A DNA stretch of 64,000 nt from Isoetes taiwanensis. Taxonomy: Eukaryota; Streptophyta; Lycopodiopsida; Isoetales; Isoetaceae. The DNA lies in contig JAJEKV010000031.1 of assembly GCA_021234155.1 (NCBI GenBank), positions 13,819,748 through 13,883,747 of the forward strand. The letters are read 5' to 3'. Both the position numbers and the translations under genes were made by a program. The notes beneath the pieces were generated by a model. The model worked only from the letters and a program-made list of their open reading frames with translations. It was not told where the DNA came from and ran no database searches. Position 1 is the stretch's first letter; every line of letters begins with the position of its first letter. This document shows, one piece after another, positions 32,700 to 45,100 of this stretch.

Positions 32700-35600
32700 T
32701 CAGTTCTGTCTCTTTGAGCTATGTCACGTTTTCATTGAATGGCACTCTCATATGTTGTTATCTGTGTTATCTCATTTGTTCTTCACTCTCATTTGTTGTT
32801 ATCTGTGTTTTGTGAATGCACGATGGTAGTTCATTCATTTCTTATGTGTATGGATTCAAGTATACCATGTATGTATATACGTATTTAGGCATATGGGGTG
32901 CGCAAACTTATACATGGGGCTGATGTGTAAATTCCACAGCCTTTCATTTGGCATATTCATGGAACTATGCTTGGATCCAATGATCCAAAAAAAACAATAA
33001 GGACAGTGCAATATGTCATATGCAATAAGGATCGTGCAATAACAGGCACTCCTCAAGGCTTTGGCAAGGTTGAATTTGTTAGGCATTTACTACAAAGTTG
33101 GCAAAGTGCAATCCATTTAGAAAATTACAAGACAATTTTATTGTAATTTAAAAACCCAATATATAATGTGAAGAAATATAACTCATGGTTGTAGGTGTAT
33201 ACATGAATAGATTTCTATTCTTGGGTTTTTGGCATGTTTATTCTGGCACCCTCGTATAGGGCTATAGTTTGTAAATATGGTTTGGCTATATTGTCGCTTA
33301 TGTTTTCCTCAATCTGGCCGATTGTTGTTGTGGCAAATGATCCCCTTTTGTTGGAATTGGGCATGCCCTTCTATTAGCGCATGATGGCAGGTACAAACAA
33401 GTTGTTTCTTATGGAGCATTGTGTTACAGTCTTGCGTGTTCATCACGGTTCTTCGATGGCACTATTATTTTTGTCGTGTTAAGAAATCACCGTTAGTATT
33501 TTTAATTTTAAGTAGCCCTTGATTTATAAAACTGAAGACCTAAACGGTATAGGCTTATGGCACCTCGAATTTTGCTTGTGCGATCCCAAGAAAATGACAC
33601 ATGTTTTTGAACTTTTGAAATGGCAATACTATTTCATACCAAGGATAGTGACTCTCGCAGCAATGTTCCATAGCTAAACAAGGTGCTGCGCACGGAGGGT
33701 TGCCCTCCAGTGGCTCGAGAGTTGAATCTTCTTTGTTTAATGTCGAGCCTTGTTAATGGCATAAATGCACAGATTCATTTTCTTTGCCCAAAAGTTCTTT
33801 GGTTTATTTCATAAATTGAGGAGGTTAATTCATACAACTGGGGAGGAAGGGGAAAGTACTGATAACTTCACTCGGAACTGGACCTTCACCAATAGGTTCT
33901 TGCCTTATAACTGACTATATGAACATAAGGGCACATAAACATATATGTCATTACTTATGAACTTAAAGGCACATAAACATAAATGTCATTAATCTTCGAG
34001 ATTGATTCATGCAACAACGGTTATAAGTTTCTTCTCACTTGTTTGTTGTAAATAATTCCTAGTTGGAATTTAATCAAGTAGGTTTTATTGCCTGTACTTG
34101 GTTGGTTTCATAAATTTAGGCATACAATGGTTTCATATGTCAATATTAAGTCCTTTAATAGCTGCTCATCTATTGAAGACTTCTGTGAAATGCAAAACTA
34201 ATATGGAAATTTAAATTAAAGCAGACATTAAGACTATTTCATGTTTACACTGGATGGTTGTAATATACCTTCCTCCACAACATAACACCGTCCACAGTAA
34301 ATCCTGCAATGTCATACTAGTCAAGATGGTTGAAATAAGACGTTAATCTCAATGGTGGAGTTGATGGGGGCGGCGAGGTGGTCGACGAGTGGCGGCCACG
34401 AAGTTGTGACAGGTGGTTTTGTAGGGCACGTTTAGGTTCCACCAAAGCTAGAGGCTTGTATGGATGTGCCCATTTTACGGTGGAATGATGCATGACACGC
34501 AACAAAAGTCTAACATTGGGTGGATGGCTGTCCCTTTATGGAAGCTATCTGTCAATTACCAAGCGTAATGCATAGTTGGGCTGCAATTATGTCGAATAGA
34601 GGAGCTTACAACTAACATTCTACATAAAATATCATTCCATGTTATAGTTTACAAGTAATTATGGAGTAACTACAATACTTACATTGATAATGCTTAACGT
34701 CCATGTCCACGCGTCGATTGTCACTTTGGGATGAACTAAGCATGGCATACAATATTTATTGTTAAGCATAAATATTCTTGGCATTTCTAGATTAATTAAA
34801 AAATGCACATAGCATCCCCACTAAAGATTTGATGAAGCTCATTGTATTTACCAAAAAAAGCCAAGTGTTAATTGCCACCATAATTTTTCAGATTTCTATC
34901 TGTCTAATCCATCTCTAACAAATTCTTAGCAACTTCGACTTTTAGGTCATCTAACAAAATGAAAATGCATTTAGATAAATGTAGGGGCATTTTGGTTTTA
35001 AATTTTAGCCATCATCCATTTGAGCAGGGCACCAAGCTAATTGGTGTAGTTTCATTTCCTTGTCACTAAAATTTTAGTTGGTCCACTATTCTCGCAAGAA
35101 TTGAACTTTATTTCTACCATTGGTGTTGCTCCTCTATTTGGTCTATTTGGTATGAAAACTTTTTGCATAGTGCTCATTACCCTATACATTGAGCTTGAAA
35201 TAATCACTTTGTGGTGATTTGCATCTGAACATATCTTGGTGGGACAACATTGTGTCCATTGTCATGGAATGCAAATGATTCTGAAATATAGAGTTTCAAA
35301 CAAATAGACATATAGACAGAAATGTGATATCTGCATAAATGCACTTGGCACGAAGTTGTAGTAGAGATGAAGAAAAATGCCTCCGATGTATGCCTTCAAT
35401 TATGAAAATTTGAGAACGGTTTTGCACATAAAGCTTCTTCCTTTGCATGCACAAGCATCAACATAAGCGTAATTGTCAATCTTCCTAACCAAATATAAAA
35501 TTTATGCACCGGAAAGATGCATGTATGTTATTTTTGTGCTATAAAACCAAGGTCAAAATCTTGACAGTCCCTTTGTTCAGCTTTGCCAAATTACTGGCAG

Positions 35601-36028
35601 AACAAATAACCGACGAGCACATCTATTGACATACATTATAGTGCATTGGGCTTCAATAAACAGAGCATAGAGTCCATCTGGAGACGTTCCTTACATGACA
35701 ATACCATTGTCAGGTGCAGCTAAGTAGTTTAGGGTGACGATGGATGATTCAGCAGATACACGTGGTCTTTTTGTTTGCAAACGTAGGACTATGTTTTTCC
35801 AAAGTTTAAGGAGGTCCATCTTCCTGCCTTGAAAATCTTATCTAGTTCTGACAATTTTCCATATTGGATAATCTTAAAAATATTGCAAGACCTAGCCAGA
35901 AAGAAATGCAATCTCATTAGATTTTACAAAACGTGTCCCATACATTCTATGCACGTGGAATTGGAACGTAAGACCGACAAACCTTTGTGACATCAAGGAT
36001 TTTCGGGGGCCTCTAAAAGAAGGTGGAA
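32700..36028. other. Non-coding remainder of duplicated block, copy 1
   Basis: A short direct repeat (CTCATTTGTT...ATCTGTGTT) occurs at 32750-32812, and a local duplication (GGCACATAAACATA-ATGTCATTA) at 33930-33992. No gene recognised. Confidence 0.45.
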
Positions 36029-37380
36029 TGTATGATCAGGATGGGCAATGCCACGTAAAACATCATGGCGCATCAATCGGCAATTTGATAAAAACTCACA
36101 TCTTCAAAATTAGTGACCTTAACTATTATATTTTTGTTTGAAACTTGAGATATGGCATAGGGAGTGCAAAATATTCAAAAAACTTGTTAGAGGTTTTGTT
36201 TGCATGTACTGTAAACCCCATCCAAGGAAAGGGCATAATAAAATTACCTTGAGTCCAAAGTAAACAAGCACCGGTTCATTCTTTAAGTTATCTTACCATT
36301 ACTAGACCCGACATAGCATTTTCGATTATTGATTAGTAGGTCCATGCGGCATCCTAAGCAAAGTCATTGGTGTAGACCAAACAGATATCTAAAGGTGAAG
36401 GTTTGACAACAAATCCGGTAGTCAAATTTGTATACCAAATAGTCATCCGGCTGGAAGTGATCTAAAACAAGTCCAACACCGATATCCGGACTCATTTAAG
36501 AATGTTGTACTTGCACGGGCTTCAAGAAGTATCTACAAACTAGCCCCGAACATGACCGAAGCCGAATGAAAGCTATGCACATGTGACACAAGATGCTTGT
36601 TCATCTCTTACGCAAACGTGCAGGTGAAAACAAAGAAGTTCAGCTTCGGTGCCCAAGTTGATAACCGAGGTGCAACAAAGTCGACAAAAGATTTGAAGTT
36701 GCATCCGGCTACCAAGCATCCGGATACCCAACACGAGGGCAAATTACATAGGGTATTTCCAACATTCCTCTTAAGGAAAATGCCTCAAAACTTAGCTCAC
36801 TTTACATAGCTTAAATCCCATCCATTCATGTTTAGAAATCATATTATCTGGCCTCATAGACTTCCATGGACGCCAATAAATCTTTTCTTTCTTTGAAAAC
36901 CTGGACACACAACTTTACAATAGAAAATAGGGGTTGTGCCCCAAGCTAAAAAAAGAAGTTATAGCCTTCAATCTTGCAAGAAGTTTTTTGTGTAGTACAT
37001 GTACATAGTATGAATTGACCTAATACATATAGCCATAATAAAGAGCTACTTACAAAGAAATACCTATGGCTTGTTATATAAGGATCTATAAAATGAACAT
37101 TTGATTCTTTTTTTGTAGATTGATATTCTAAGTGCCTATCTATCTTACATCTATGTTCTCTTATTTTAATTCATCATTCTAATAATGTGAATGTAGTAGT
37201 CACAACCAAAAGATTCCAAATTAAAAATGAGCATTTCTTATTTCTTCAACAACTGAAAAACAGTAAGGTAAGAACAAAAGTATAACGATCTGGCAAAGAA
37301 AGGCATCTTCACATGCATATGTGTAGAACCAATAAACAACAAAAAAAGGATGGTAGGTAGAAAAAAAAGTTTCTTTACAC
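36029..37380. other. Non-coding, nothing recognised
   Basis: Single-copy AT-rich sequence between the duplicated block and the PPR relic. The 70-residue plus-strand ORF at 36597-36809 has no motif. Confidence 0.4.
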
Positions 37381-37389
37381 TTAAGAATT

Positions 37390-38300
37390 TTCCAACGGAG
37401 TCTCCAAAAATTGCTCAACCTCGCTCTCCCCATTGTATCAAGAGTGACTTTGAAATCATTCTTGGACCAAAATCTTCTTATCGCCGCAGATCCAATGAAG
37501 TATATCGAAAAAAGCTCTCAAGCATCTTCTCACATTAGTAATGTAATTTTAGGTGCAATGATGATAACCATGATAATGGTGCGTGCACATGTCAACCGTG
37601 GTGCTATCTAGAGCTTCGATTGGAGTGCACACTTTGTATAATCTCCTTGTGAATGAGTATTCTTTCTTTTATTGCACCTATGCATGCACATGCTTCAAGA
37701 CACTAAGAAATGTAACACTTGTCCGGTTTTTATGCCCTGCTTTTTCATATCCCGAAAAATGTTGAAGAGCCCAACAATACCGATTGTGCATACGCTGGAG
37801 ATGATTGCATTCCACAATACTAAATTTGGTTTAACGCCTTCTTGCATCCTCTCAAAGAACCGAAATGCCAAATGACATTCTCCATGATGATCCCGCAATC
37901 ATTGTTCCCTAGGATACCACATCTTTACTAGGCAAATACTAGAAAACAAAGGCATGCCTCATTTAGACTTCTACATTTGGCATATGTATGTGTCATTGAG
38001 AGTGTTTCCGCAATATTATTACAATACAATGAAAATCACATTCAAAGATCCAAGAATGAATAACTCTCACCAAGGAAGAATGTTCATCATTGCACATGCT
38101 TTAAGAATCCATTAATAAAGACATGATTGTCACTCTTCACAATCAAACCCCATCATGTTGTGCAATATAATAGCAACACGCCTTGATCAAGCTTGGCATG
38201 GGCCATGATAATTGCAGCCCATGCATTAGGGCGGATTTGGGGTCTCAAAATGGCCCATATCTTGGATGCCGAATTCCACGCCATGTTCTCGCCACCAATG
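37390..38300 (-). pseudogene. Second PPR (PLS-type) relic
   Basis: Minus-strand phrases match PPR units in several frames: WAAIIMAHAKLDQG (about 38205), ILKACAMMNIL (about 38098), then the open piece HLAFRFFERMQEGVKPN and WNAIISSVCTIG continuing FRDMKKQGIKTG (37695-37898), then TFLSVLEACACIGAIKERILIH (about 37650-37720), then ARLSNFWRLRWKIL (37380-37433). Frameshifts and stops separate every piece. No E or DYW region is seen. It is unrelated in detail to the PPR gene at 7158. Confidence 0.6.
38222..38255. repeat. Half of a dispersed inverted repeat
   Basis: CATTAGGGCGGATTTGGGGT and the bases after it are found inverted at 42135-42168 with one base indel. Weaker similarity (including GACGTGGAAT versus GGCGTGGAAT) extends it to about 60 bp. 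It lies at the edge of the PPR relic. Confidence 0.65.
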
Positions 38301-39033
38301 ATGTTTGCGCATTTTTTTCAAAGTCGGTGTTAGTTGGCAAGTAGAAAGAGGAGCAGGCTTATTTGGCATCCACATGGCTTAAATTTCATAGGACATGTTT
38401 GTGCATTCATTGCAACCACATTAATGGCCCGCATTTTTCAAAAAATCGATCGCTGACCAAAATAATGGCTACTTTTCCCGCCATCGTGCACATGCCCACA
38501 TGCACCAACCACCTTTTATCAAAATTTGGCACCAAGATTACCATTGTTCACATTAGCGCCGCCATTGCATCCTCTCCGCTTTACCTTCTTCATTTGGAAT
38601 CCAAGTCTCCAATAGTGTCCTGTTTTTATGGGCGAGCATAGAGTTAAGCAACAACGGCGAGGCGATGTGCGACAAGCAAACGACGTTACATGCCATGTTT
38701 TTACTACCCAAATTTTCATTCAAGTTTTCCTACTTTTCAGCTCTTCCCATTCATCGTATTGCTCCCCGCCATTCATTCTTACAATTCAACGAATCGATCG
38801 ATCTCGACGGTGGAAGGATATCTATCCATAGGCTCGTGGGTGAGAATGCTATCCTTAACTAAGGGTGACTATGGAGTTACATCACCGAGCGACATTCATA
38901 CGCAATGAATAGGTAGAACTATAGGGTTCAAAATAAATGCTATGGATAGTATATTGCAAAAAAAAAAGGAAGGGAGGGGGGGAAGGGATTTGAAGAGGAG
39001 GATATTTGCAAATTTGCACCCTCAATAATACAT

Positions 39034-39100
39034 GGATCACACCATGCTAAAATGCATATGCACTTTGTAAATGTGTAGTGAGATTTCAGTCATGTGATCC
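39034..39100. repeat. Foldback element GGATCACAC, copy 1
   Basis: 67 bp bounded by GGATCACACC and CATGTGATCC. It is the most diverged interior of the set and lies apart from the others. Confidence 0.5.
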
Positions 39101-39792
39101 TTGCTTTTTTCTTTCCTCTTCTTGATTTATATTCACCACCGAATCAAATAGTTTTCTTTTGGGCTATATTTATCGATGTCGGGATTTGAGACTAGGGAAA
39201 AGCATTACTAGCATCGTTGTTGTTCAACATATGGACATAAGAGACATGCTTTTCCAAGATATACATCTGTGGCAATGGGCATCTAGTTTTACGTTGTAAA
39301 GTTGTGGGAGCCGAAGCTTGAAAGTCGTCCCATGACCTCGCTTTAGCAAATTGTGCAAGCCTCAAAATTATGAGAATGGTGTCCTGCAATGAAGAAATGT
39401 TTGATAAGACGTGCATCCGGGTTGTTGAAAAATGAGTTACAAAATATTTGTCCATTGGAGGTGTTTACTAATGCCCACGACACAAAAGCTCCAAGGGCAT
39501 ATTGTATAAAATGTCGCTTTCATGAGCCTTTGGATCAGTTAACCAAAGTGTCACATATGGAAACATTGTTAGGTTTGATAAAATAACATAAAAATCTTAT
39601 TTAATAAAGCTTTGGTTGTTGGTAAAGTGTTGGCTTATTGATTAAGTGTTTGTATTTTGCTTTGGGACCCTCTTTGAAAAGTTTAGTTCATAAAACATAA
39701 TATAACTTGGAATGATACATATTTTATATGCAAATGGGAGACTATTGATGAGGGACTTGGTGTTATTATCTATTGACAACAAACAAGAAAGT

Positions 39793-39857
39793 GGATCACA
39801 CCATGCTAATTTAGTATATTTTAACCTTTTATTTATACAAAATTCGCTGGTGTGATT
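39793..39857. repeat. Foldback element GGATCACAC, copy 2
   Basis: GGATCACACCATGCTAATTT ... GCTGGTGTGAT. The right end has lost the final CC. The interior matches copies 3 and 4. Confidence 0.6.
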
Positions 39858-40178
39858 TTTTGGAAAAAAGATGACTTCCTATAGTAAAATTATTTTGATT
39901 ATCTTTTAATAAAAAGAAATATATATGTGTCTTATTTGAAGTTAAGTGTGGATATGTGGACGTGCTCATTTATTGATAAAGTATTTGCTTTTTGAAAAGG
40001 GCTAATAACTTTATGTACTACTAGAGTTGGTAAAGTATTTTAGATGCAAATAGGATGATCCTTTAAAAAAAAGATATGCTCTTTGAAAAGGACTAATAAC
40101 TTTATGCACTTTGGGGTAAAGCATTAAATGAGAAGGGGTACTTGTGTTTAATTTTAATTTGACAACAAATAAGGAAGT

Positions 40179-40247
40179 GGATCACACGATGCTAATTTAG
40201 TGTGTTCCATTTTGTTGCATATGTACTATTCGGGCTTGGTGTGATCC
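40179..40247. repeat. Foldback element GGATCACAC, copy 3
   Basis: GGATCACACG ... CTTGGTGTGATCC, 69 bp. It lies in a larger ~195-bp duplication with copy 4: both are preceded by TTTAATTTTAATTTGACAAC and AAATAAG, and followed by a TCTTGAAAA phrase. Confidence 0.7.
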
Positions 40248-40373
40248 TTCTTGAAAATAATATGCTCTTTGAAAAGGATAATGACTTATGTACTTAAGAG
40301 TGGTAAAGCATTTTAGATACAAATAGGAATGAGTACTTGTGTTTAATTTTAATTTGACAACAAATAAGAAAGT

Positions 40374-40438
40374 GGATCACACCATTTTAATTTAGTGTGT
40401 CCTTTTTTTTGCATATGTATTATTCGCTGATGTGATCC
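40374..40438. repeat. Foldback element GGATCACAC, copy 4
   Basis: GGATCACACC ... GCTGATGTGATCC, 65 bp, in the same flanking context as copy 3. Confidence 0.7.
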
Positions 40439-40588
40439 ATCTTGAAAAAAAAATAGCTTTCAAGTAAAAGGAAAGAAAGAAATATCTTATTTAAAGTGTA
40501 AAGTGTTTAAAGTGTTGGTTTTTAAAATACTATTTGTTTACGCTTAAGTTGTAAGTTCAATATTTGTGTTTTATTTACTTTTTACTAA

Positions 40589-40656
40589 GGATCACACTGC
40601 ATTTAATTTCTTATATGCAATTACTACAAGATGAAGATTTTGTGATCATATGATCC
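40589..40656. repeat. Foldback element GGATCACAC, copy 5
   Basis: GGATCACACTGCATTTAATT ... ATATGATCC, 68 bp. The termini are kept but the interior differs. Confidence 0.5.
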
Positions 40657-40659
40657 TCT

Positions 40660-42130
40660 TTAAACAAGGATGGCTTTGACCTTCAATATTCATAAATTTT
40701 ATGAATGTTTGCATATAAGAATGTCACATATCATATTTTCTTAAAAAAATGGTCATCAAATGGATAACTAGTCAAAGAGTTCTTTCACTACTTAAAGAGT
40801 TTCAAGACTCATTTTGCTATAATTTAAATAGCAATAGATTTTTAAAGGAATCTATTGTTAAAAGTAGTCAAAGACTTCTTTGTATTAGCGGTGATCTAAA
40901 CACAAACACCATAACCTTTGTACTTCAAGAATGTATAAACCCTTCACATGCAAAGTATAATGTCATTTATTAGCATCTTCACGCGACATTTCCCCCTTCC
41001 TTATCGGAGGCGGCTCATCTCAAGGAACTCAGATTCGATTCTAATGCCTTCATCCTCTCTCAATCTCTCACAATATCCTAGGAGGCCGAAAGTTACCGTC
41101 ACCACAAAATCGGACTAAACTTGAAACGCCCTGAAATCGCTTTTGCCACTCAACGGGATCCAATGGATATAAACCGCCATCCACCCAGATGTCGACGCTT
41201 TTTGAGCTCGCAAGATAACAACGCCGAGGTCTAAGTTCTTATTTTTAGACCTCACTTTGCGATTGAAGATTGAGCATATTCGCAGTCATTGGATCCCTTA
41301 TCCACACATCATTTGAGACTTCCATCTTCGCGTGGGATCGCAGACGGGCCAAATGAAGGTGTACAATTTGTAGGCGTCTCAATTACACCGCTGTTTGGCC
41401 TAGCGTCCGCTCTAACCTCGTTTTTGAAATTTGCAACGCATATGGAAATCGAAAAAGTCCATTCTCCTACAATCCATGCTTTTTATACATTACAAAATTC
41501 AAATTTCGAATTGTGGGGCGGAAGCCCAGTATTGGGATGAAGTAAAGATCCCTGTTAATGTCGGGTTCACATGGACGAATCATGGGTTACCGGCTTAAAA
41601 CCGGGCCGAACTTGGACCGAGGCAAAAAACTTCAAACCCCATTTTGAAAAAATCAGCCCTTTGCAAGATCCAACTTTCCCGATGATGCAACAATAATTTT
41701 TAATCGTAAGGTTCAACCCGCCGTAAACTCACGGAGGGCCTAAACTTCTCCATGAACCACCCATAGCGCAGCCGGGGCCAAAATTCCCGATAATAAAGCT
41801 TCAACCTACACATTCAAATTTGAAATGTGGAAGCTGGGGAAGCTTGTATGGCCATGGTTTCTAAAATGAAAATAGCACAAGAATCGGTGACACGACGCCG
41901 ATTCCGACAAACCAAGAGACACCGGCCATGAGTTGCCGCATGCTATAATGCAAGTGGCTTTTAGAGGCCACATGTTGCATCAGCCCGACAACCAACGAAT
42001 TAAATACATATGGCGCCATGAATTAATCCCCCTTATTCAGGAGAATATTCCAAGTAAATCAGAATGATGAGATTTTGGTATCCTAGGTGGCATGGGAAAG
42101 AAGCGGAAATATGACGTGGAATGGTCGATA
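40660..42130. other. Non-coding, nothing recognised
   Basis: Mixed AT-rich and moderately GC sequence with short ORFs without motifs (for example 40749-40973 and 41289-41540). Confidence 0.4.
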
Positions 42131-42134
42131 GGAG

Positions 42135-42168
42135 GCCATTTTGAGACCCCAAAATCCGCCCTAATGTA
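42135..42168. repeat. Other half of the dispersed inverted repeat
   Basis: GGCCATTTTGAGACCCCAAA continuing ATCCGCCCTAATG is the inverted match of 38222-38255. Confidence 0.65.
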
Positions 42169-42174
42169 TACTTA

Positions 42175-45100
42175 CTTTGTCTCGCAATCTTCCCAAAATA
42201 CTTGTTTGTTTCAATAAGACATCCATGGTAAGCAAAAGTCCCGGATAAGATAGTCACCTAAGATGGAACCGAATCAAGCCCCACTATGGTCCGTAGGCCA
42301 TTGCACACGCCACCCCTCTAAATTTCTTTTCCTTCTCGACTTTTCCAAAATGCCATATGCATGATCCCCGGTTATAATAGGTCCTTGCTTATAAATTCAA
42401 AGATTGTAAAGTAAGTCGTGAAGAGGAGAAGCCTCCTTAGACAAACTTTGAGAAATCCCGACGTAAAGACCATAACAAAGCAAAGCACCCAAAAAAATGA
42501 AAAGGGGAGATAATCCATGCCAAACCGCGGGCCGAATTTACTGCGGTTGCATGCCTGTTATCCCGGTTCAAACATCACCATCGAAGCTGCAGATGCAATT
42601 TTACATGGCGCAGGTTTTAGTACACAAGCATATCCTAAGTATATTCTCGGCATATACCAGGATATGCCACAAACCCATATAAACAAGGGTTTCTAGGGGC
42701 AACCCAAAAAATGCATAGACCAATTAATTAGTTTGGGTTCAGAATGCAAAATGAAGGGCAATTTCACTTGAATGAAGGGCATTATCTTCTTCTTGGTAGT
42801 CTTTTTAATATTTGGTTTTGTGTTTGGTGACGGGCCTAGTCCCTGTGTTTTAGATGGGTTGTTGCCCTTGATGTGTCAGGCCCCATAACCGTTGGTTTCA
42901 AGTGGACGTAAAATTCATCATCTTCTCTTATCTTATCTTTGAAAGGGAAAATTTATGTTCTTAGTATTGACAATCTGCACTATCATTCCAAAGATTTCAC
43001 AACGCCAAATGAGCTTATTGAAAAAAGTAGGATTGTCTAGTGTGGACTAAGAACAAAACTATTCATAAATAGAACGAGTTTTTAGTTTTTAACATCCCCG
43101 AATCATAGATTCCAAGACATAAAATTTTTTTCTACCATTAAATACTTTATCGGCTAAAAAATGAAAGAATGAAGGTTGTCTCAATACATGTGAAAACCCA
43201 TCTTATATAAAAGTAGTTATTGGGTTACTCTATACCAAAAAATAAATTTGCTTGACCCATTCCGGATCGCCCTTAAAAAATATAGATTTATCCAACCATC
43301 TTTTCCGAAAAGATGCTCATGCATTGTTTTGAAGAAGAGTCCCCATATTGTGCATATCCATGAATTTAATGCACTTCATCCCTGAAAAAAATCACATGTC
43401 AGTATCCTCGCTATGAATAACAATTTGGCATACATTTTGCCAACAACATTTGCACAATGATATCCTACATATTTCTTTTTTGGCTTGCACCATTCATGAA
43501 AACATTTGTTTAAAAAGAATACGGTGGCTTCATTTCTAAGTACTGTTGTGCATAACCCAAAGGCATAGAACTTTTCGGGGTAATATTTATATGCATTCAA
43601 TGGATTCACGAAACTCACTTTATCTCTGTGATAACTGAAAGCAAAGTATTCCAAAACCATATCCCATATGGTCCCTGCATAATAGGGTGTCGCATAGCCA
43701 AATTTAAGAAAGTTTTCGTATGCACAGGTTGACATTGCAACTAAACTATCAACTATAAGGCGTGACTACCTACAAACTTGCACCTCTCTTACAATTACAT
43801 GAGCAACTTTAACTTTTAATCCAAACCTTTATAATAGTAGCTACTACGTAACTAGGCTGCAACTAGAACTACAAATTATTACACAGTGCATTATGGCATC
43901 GAGAATTGTATCTTAACCTTCGTATGAAAAAAAGCATCCAAGGAATTATCGAGAACCGATAAAAAAGAAATTATTTGAAAAATGGAAAAGAATGGCATAA
44001 CCATCAATTTTTATCAATACCCAATCCTAAAGCGTAAGGCAAAGCAAGATCATCAACTAGTCTTGTAGAGTTTTGGATAAGGTGAAATGACCATGTTTAG
44101 TGCCAATATTCAAAGATATAAAGAGAATTCGTGCATGCCCAATAAGAATGTCAGGGGAATATATGAGATCAAACTATTAAACCAATCACGATTTCCCAAC
44201 CAAGGACACAACTAGCCACAATAACTTAAGTAAGATAAAGAGCCATGTGCATTATATTTGCAGGTCCATATGTAATTGTTATAATAACAACAATTAAGAA
44301 GGTATTTTACATGATGGACATGTGGCCTAGGCACAAGTACCTTATTTGGGGATTGTATATTTCGCAAAGCAAATACTCGGCGAAATTCCTCGATTCTCTA
44401 TTTATTCCAAAGAATCCTCTATCCGTTGTTAAGGACATGGACACAAGCCATATCAGCCCCCCTCGTAAACCCTTTGCACATGAGATTTCAGATTGTAAAT
44501 GACATGGAAATATATGATCCTGACATAGCTCTCAATGGGAAATCTAGATCGATAGTCTAGAAGTTTTATAAGAACCGTATTCAACCACATGAGCGAATTT
44601 AAATTAACGACAAGGGGATGTATACTAACTAAGATATGAATGCGATGATCCATCTTTGGAACATCAACGAGGGAGAACTGTTTCCGAAAGGGCCTCTTTA
44701 AAGTCCCTCAAAAGACCTAGCTAACAAAGCAATGCCACGAAATACCGTGACGAAAGCATTACATTACCGCATACAGACACACCGCAGCCCCAAGAGCCCC
44801 CATATGCCATAGTTATCCGGAACTTAACGACACCCCAAAACCGGAACCGAACCGAACACTTGAATGGGAACATCCAACTTTGGAAAAAATAAATTTTGAA
44901 ATCGTGATTTCGTTCCCATGGGCACTAATCTATTGAACTAGTTTTCAAGTTTAAAATATCAAAGGAAGCTGATGTATAATAATGGCCAAATGGAAATAAG
45001 TCTCTACCATTGTTATATTCTCGTATAAAAATATATGAAAAAGCATCGATAATTTGTGTTTTATGACAAACATTTCTTCAAAATCAAATCATCATCATAA

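Larger units (their letters stand above)
29958..36028. repeat. 6.1-kb segmental duplication, copy 1
   Basis: From GTGCATTAGCAAACC to CCTCTAA this segment is matched in direct orientation by 57911-64000. The copies start 27,953 bp apart and the offset drifts to 27,976 at the end through small indels. Single-base differences are sparse (about 1 percent) and most differences are short indels. Copy 2 has extra sequence after 59490 (about 29 bp) and near 61150 (about 13 bp). Left-flank sequences differ, so 29958/57911 is a true junction; the right junction is beyond the window. Confidence 0.95.

Noticed and set aside
43376-43735. 119-residue minus-strand ORF
   Set aside because: Composition is dominated by Tyr, Phe, Cys and Lys, no motif is recognised, and the length is within chance expectation for AT-rich DNA of this size.
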